A program made the position numbers and the translations under genes. Below, in pieces: positions 62,400 to 64,000 of a stretch of DNA of 64,000 nucleotides (within the stretch, counting starts at the first letter, position 1; each line of letters opens with the position of its first letter). The DNA is from Hippophae tibetana (taxonomy: Eukaryota > Streptophyta > Magnoliopsida > Rosales > Elaeagnaceae), in the NCBI GenBank assembly GCA_037013495.1, contig CM072811.1:14948659-15012658 (forward strand), read 5' to 3'. The notes beneath the pieces were generated by a model, which saw nothing but the letters and a program-made list of their open reading frames with translations, was not told the origin of the DNA and searched no databases.

Positions 62400-64000
62400 T
62401 CACGTTTAAATAAAGTAATATAGAAATATAGAGATTGAAACACAAGATTTTTAGGAGGAAATAACCTAAGCCACACCAATTACGTAAGAGAAAAACCACT
62501 AGTCTATCGGACCACCTAACTACCTATTATGAAAATATAAGGTCCATTTACAAGGTTAGGACTCAAATTACCCACCAAGGTAAACCCCTCAAATAATCTA
62601 CTCCAATATTTTGATAACTCGAGTCACACAAGCAATCGAACCCGTTCAACTAGTACCTAAATGATGAGCATAATAAAATAAGTGCAAGTGTTTGTCTTAG
62701 AGAAAATTCAACGATGAATGGATGATTTAAAAAATATATCAGAAAAATGGAAATAAACTAGCAACCTTAGAACAATCAATTTAAGCACAAGTTCAATAAA
62801 AGATAGCTTCCTTAAAAATTAATTATCAAACTAAATAATTATGATATGCTACACACAATTATTTGATTCAACAATTCAAGAATGAAAATAAGGTAGAAGC
62901 TATCAAACATATTATCAAAATATCATAATCAATTAGGCTTATTAATCAATAAATACAACCATCAATGTTTGATAGATTAACTAAATAAATAATCCTAAAT
63001 AATTATGATCTTATATTTGCAAAACAAGAGAGAGATTAAGATGGAGAGAATAATGCTCTTGTGTAGTTTATTGAAACAATGAGCAATGAGTTTTATTTAT
63101 AGAAAAAATTAAAACCATTAATCCTACGTAATTGATAAATATATTTTCTCTTACAAATAGGATTAGTAATACTCATTAATCCAGAAGGCTCCTATTTAAA
63201 AAAAGAGTTTTTTTAAAGTAGACTCATTAATAAAAAAAGACTCTTATTTAAGGAATAGTTTTTTAAAGTAGATTTTAGGCTATCTCTTAGACCATATCTT
63301 ATCAAATATTTTAGCATATATTATCCTATATTTTAGCCTCAATTTAGGACACATTGTTTTTAAAAAAAATGAAGCACATTAAAGAATACACTAAGTGGTG
63401 ATTTCATAAATTGGCTCGAGTTTTAAATAAATATGTTAATTTGAAATCTTAGCCACTCGCTCAATCTAAGTTGAGCTCGATCGATCGAAATAAAAAGCTT
63501 GATTGGTCTAGTCAATCCTCAATCGATCCAGTGGTAATAAAAAATAAATTTTGAGACAAGTTGATCGATCTACTCAAATTAATTTGGCCACTTATTCATT
63601 AAGTTAGATTGATTCTTGATCGATCTATTCACCTCAATCAATATAGTCATGTATTGATCAATCGAGTGACGAATATGCAAAAATTTTCTATGTGTCTAAT
63701 ATAAAATCTAACATGCATAAGAACATATACATACTTGAGATGTGTTTGTTGGTGCTTGATAGTTTCTTCTACTTGAAAGCATTCATGAAAGACACTGGAA
63801 ACTAAAATTACATTAAGATGTTTTGTTCACGAATATCACTAACACTCATATAGAACTTACAATCTCCCCTTTTGGAATATTCATGTGATAAAAACTCTCT
63901 CTCACTACATAACACTCATAGGAAAATAAAAGTTTACATAGTGGTACTATCCTATGATATGGTAAAACCATCTTCAATTGAGTCTTGAAAGCTCTTGTTT
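62400..64000 (-). mobile_element. 3' end of a second Sirevirus-like element
   Basis: On the minus strand the purine tract CCAAAAGGGGAGAT (63862-63875) is followed by an LTR starting TGTAAGTTCTATATG (63861 leftwards). The LTR contains GATCGATC-rich tracts (63480-63670) and a TATA region CTATAAATAAAAC near 63105. The rest of the element would lie to the right of the window. The left LTR boundary is uncertain. Confidence 0.5.

Overview
This window looks like a piece of a dicot nuclear genome. It is very AT-rich, has one spliced host gene with GT-AG introns, and is otherwise built from plant-type mobile elements: Ty1/copia (including Sirevirus), Ty3/gypsy (Athila-like and chromovirus-like), an endogenous caulimovirid, an L1-type LINE, a Mutator-type MITE and a hAT-like MITE. 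All reads were made by eye from the sequence. No search was run, so family names rest on motifs and boundary features.

Layout. 1-4395: old pieces (gypsy-type LTR end, copia RT-RNase H fragment, LINE 5' fragment, short-LTR member of family A). 4396-11206: minus-strand copia element with its tRNA-Met primer site and a 203-bp 5' LTR, split by a palindromic family A unit (8645-10878, TSD GGGAT). 11207-14417: AT-rich flank of the gene. 14418-17820: the only intact host gene, eight coding exons giving a 342-residue multi-pass membrane protein. Its intron 2 holds a solo copia LTR whose target duplication is the splice donor itself, and its intron 4 holds a hAT-like MITE. 18627-25180: copia pieces, then three Athila-type LTRs in a row, one of them carrying a 1.3-kb Mutator-like MITE. 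25181-30513: chromovirus-like gypsy fossil containing a 1.5-kb solo LTR (TSD TCTAT). 30514-37345: scrambled Athila-like element. 37346-40767: endogenous pararetrovirus pieces in mixed orientation. 41830-59522: minus-strand Sirevirus, interrupted by other insertions. 59523-64000: old family A copy and the 3' end of a second Sirevirus.

The most unusual content is family A, a large non-coding LTR element with a tRNA-Asp primer site. One young full-length copy (43616-51442) carries two 1.9-kb LTRs around about 4 kb with no recognisable coding domain. It sits inside an older, roughly 0.8-kb palindrome made of two head-to-head 5' ends of the same LTR family, bounded by its own TSD (ATCAA). A second, independent head-to-head unit (8645-10878) is also bounded by a TSD, and its turn-around falls at the LTR/primer-site junction. 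In both units the two arms share variants that the full-length element lacks. This suggests that snap-back (self-primed) cDNA with two U3 ends was integrated as a unit. That mechanism is an inference.

Apart from the 342-residue gene, no coding region in the window looks functional. The LTR elements, LINE and pararetrovirus are fossils.
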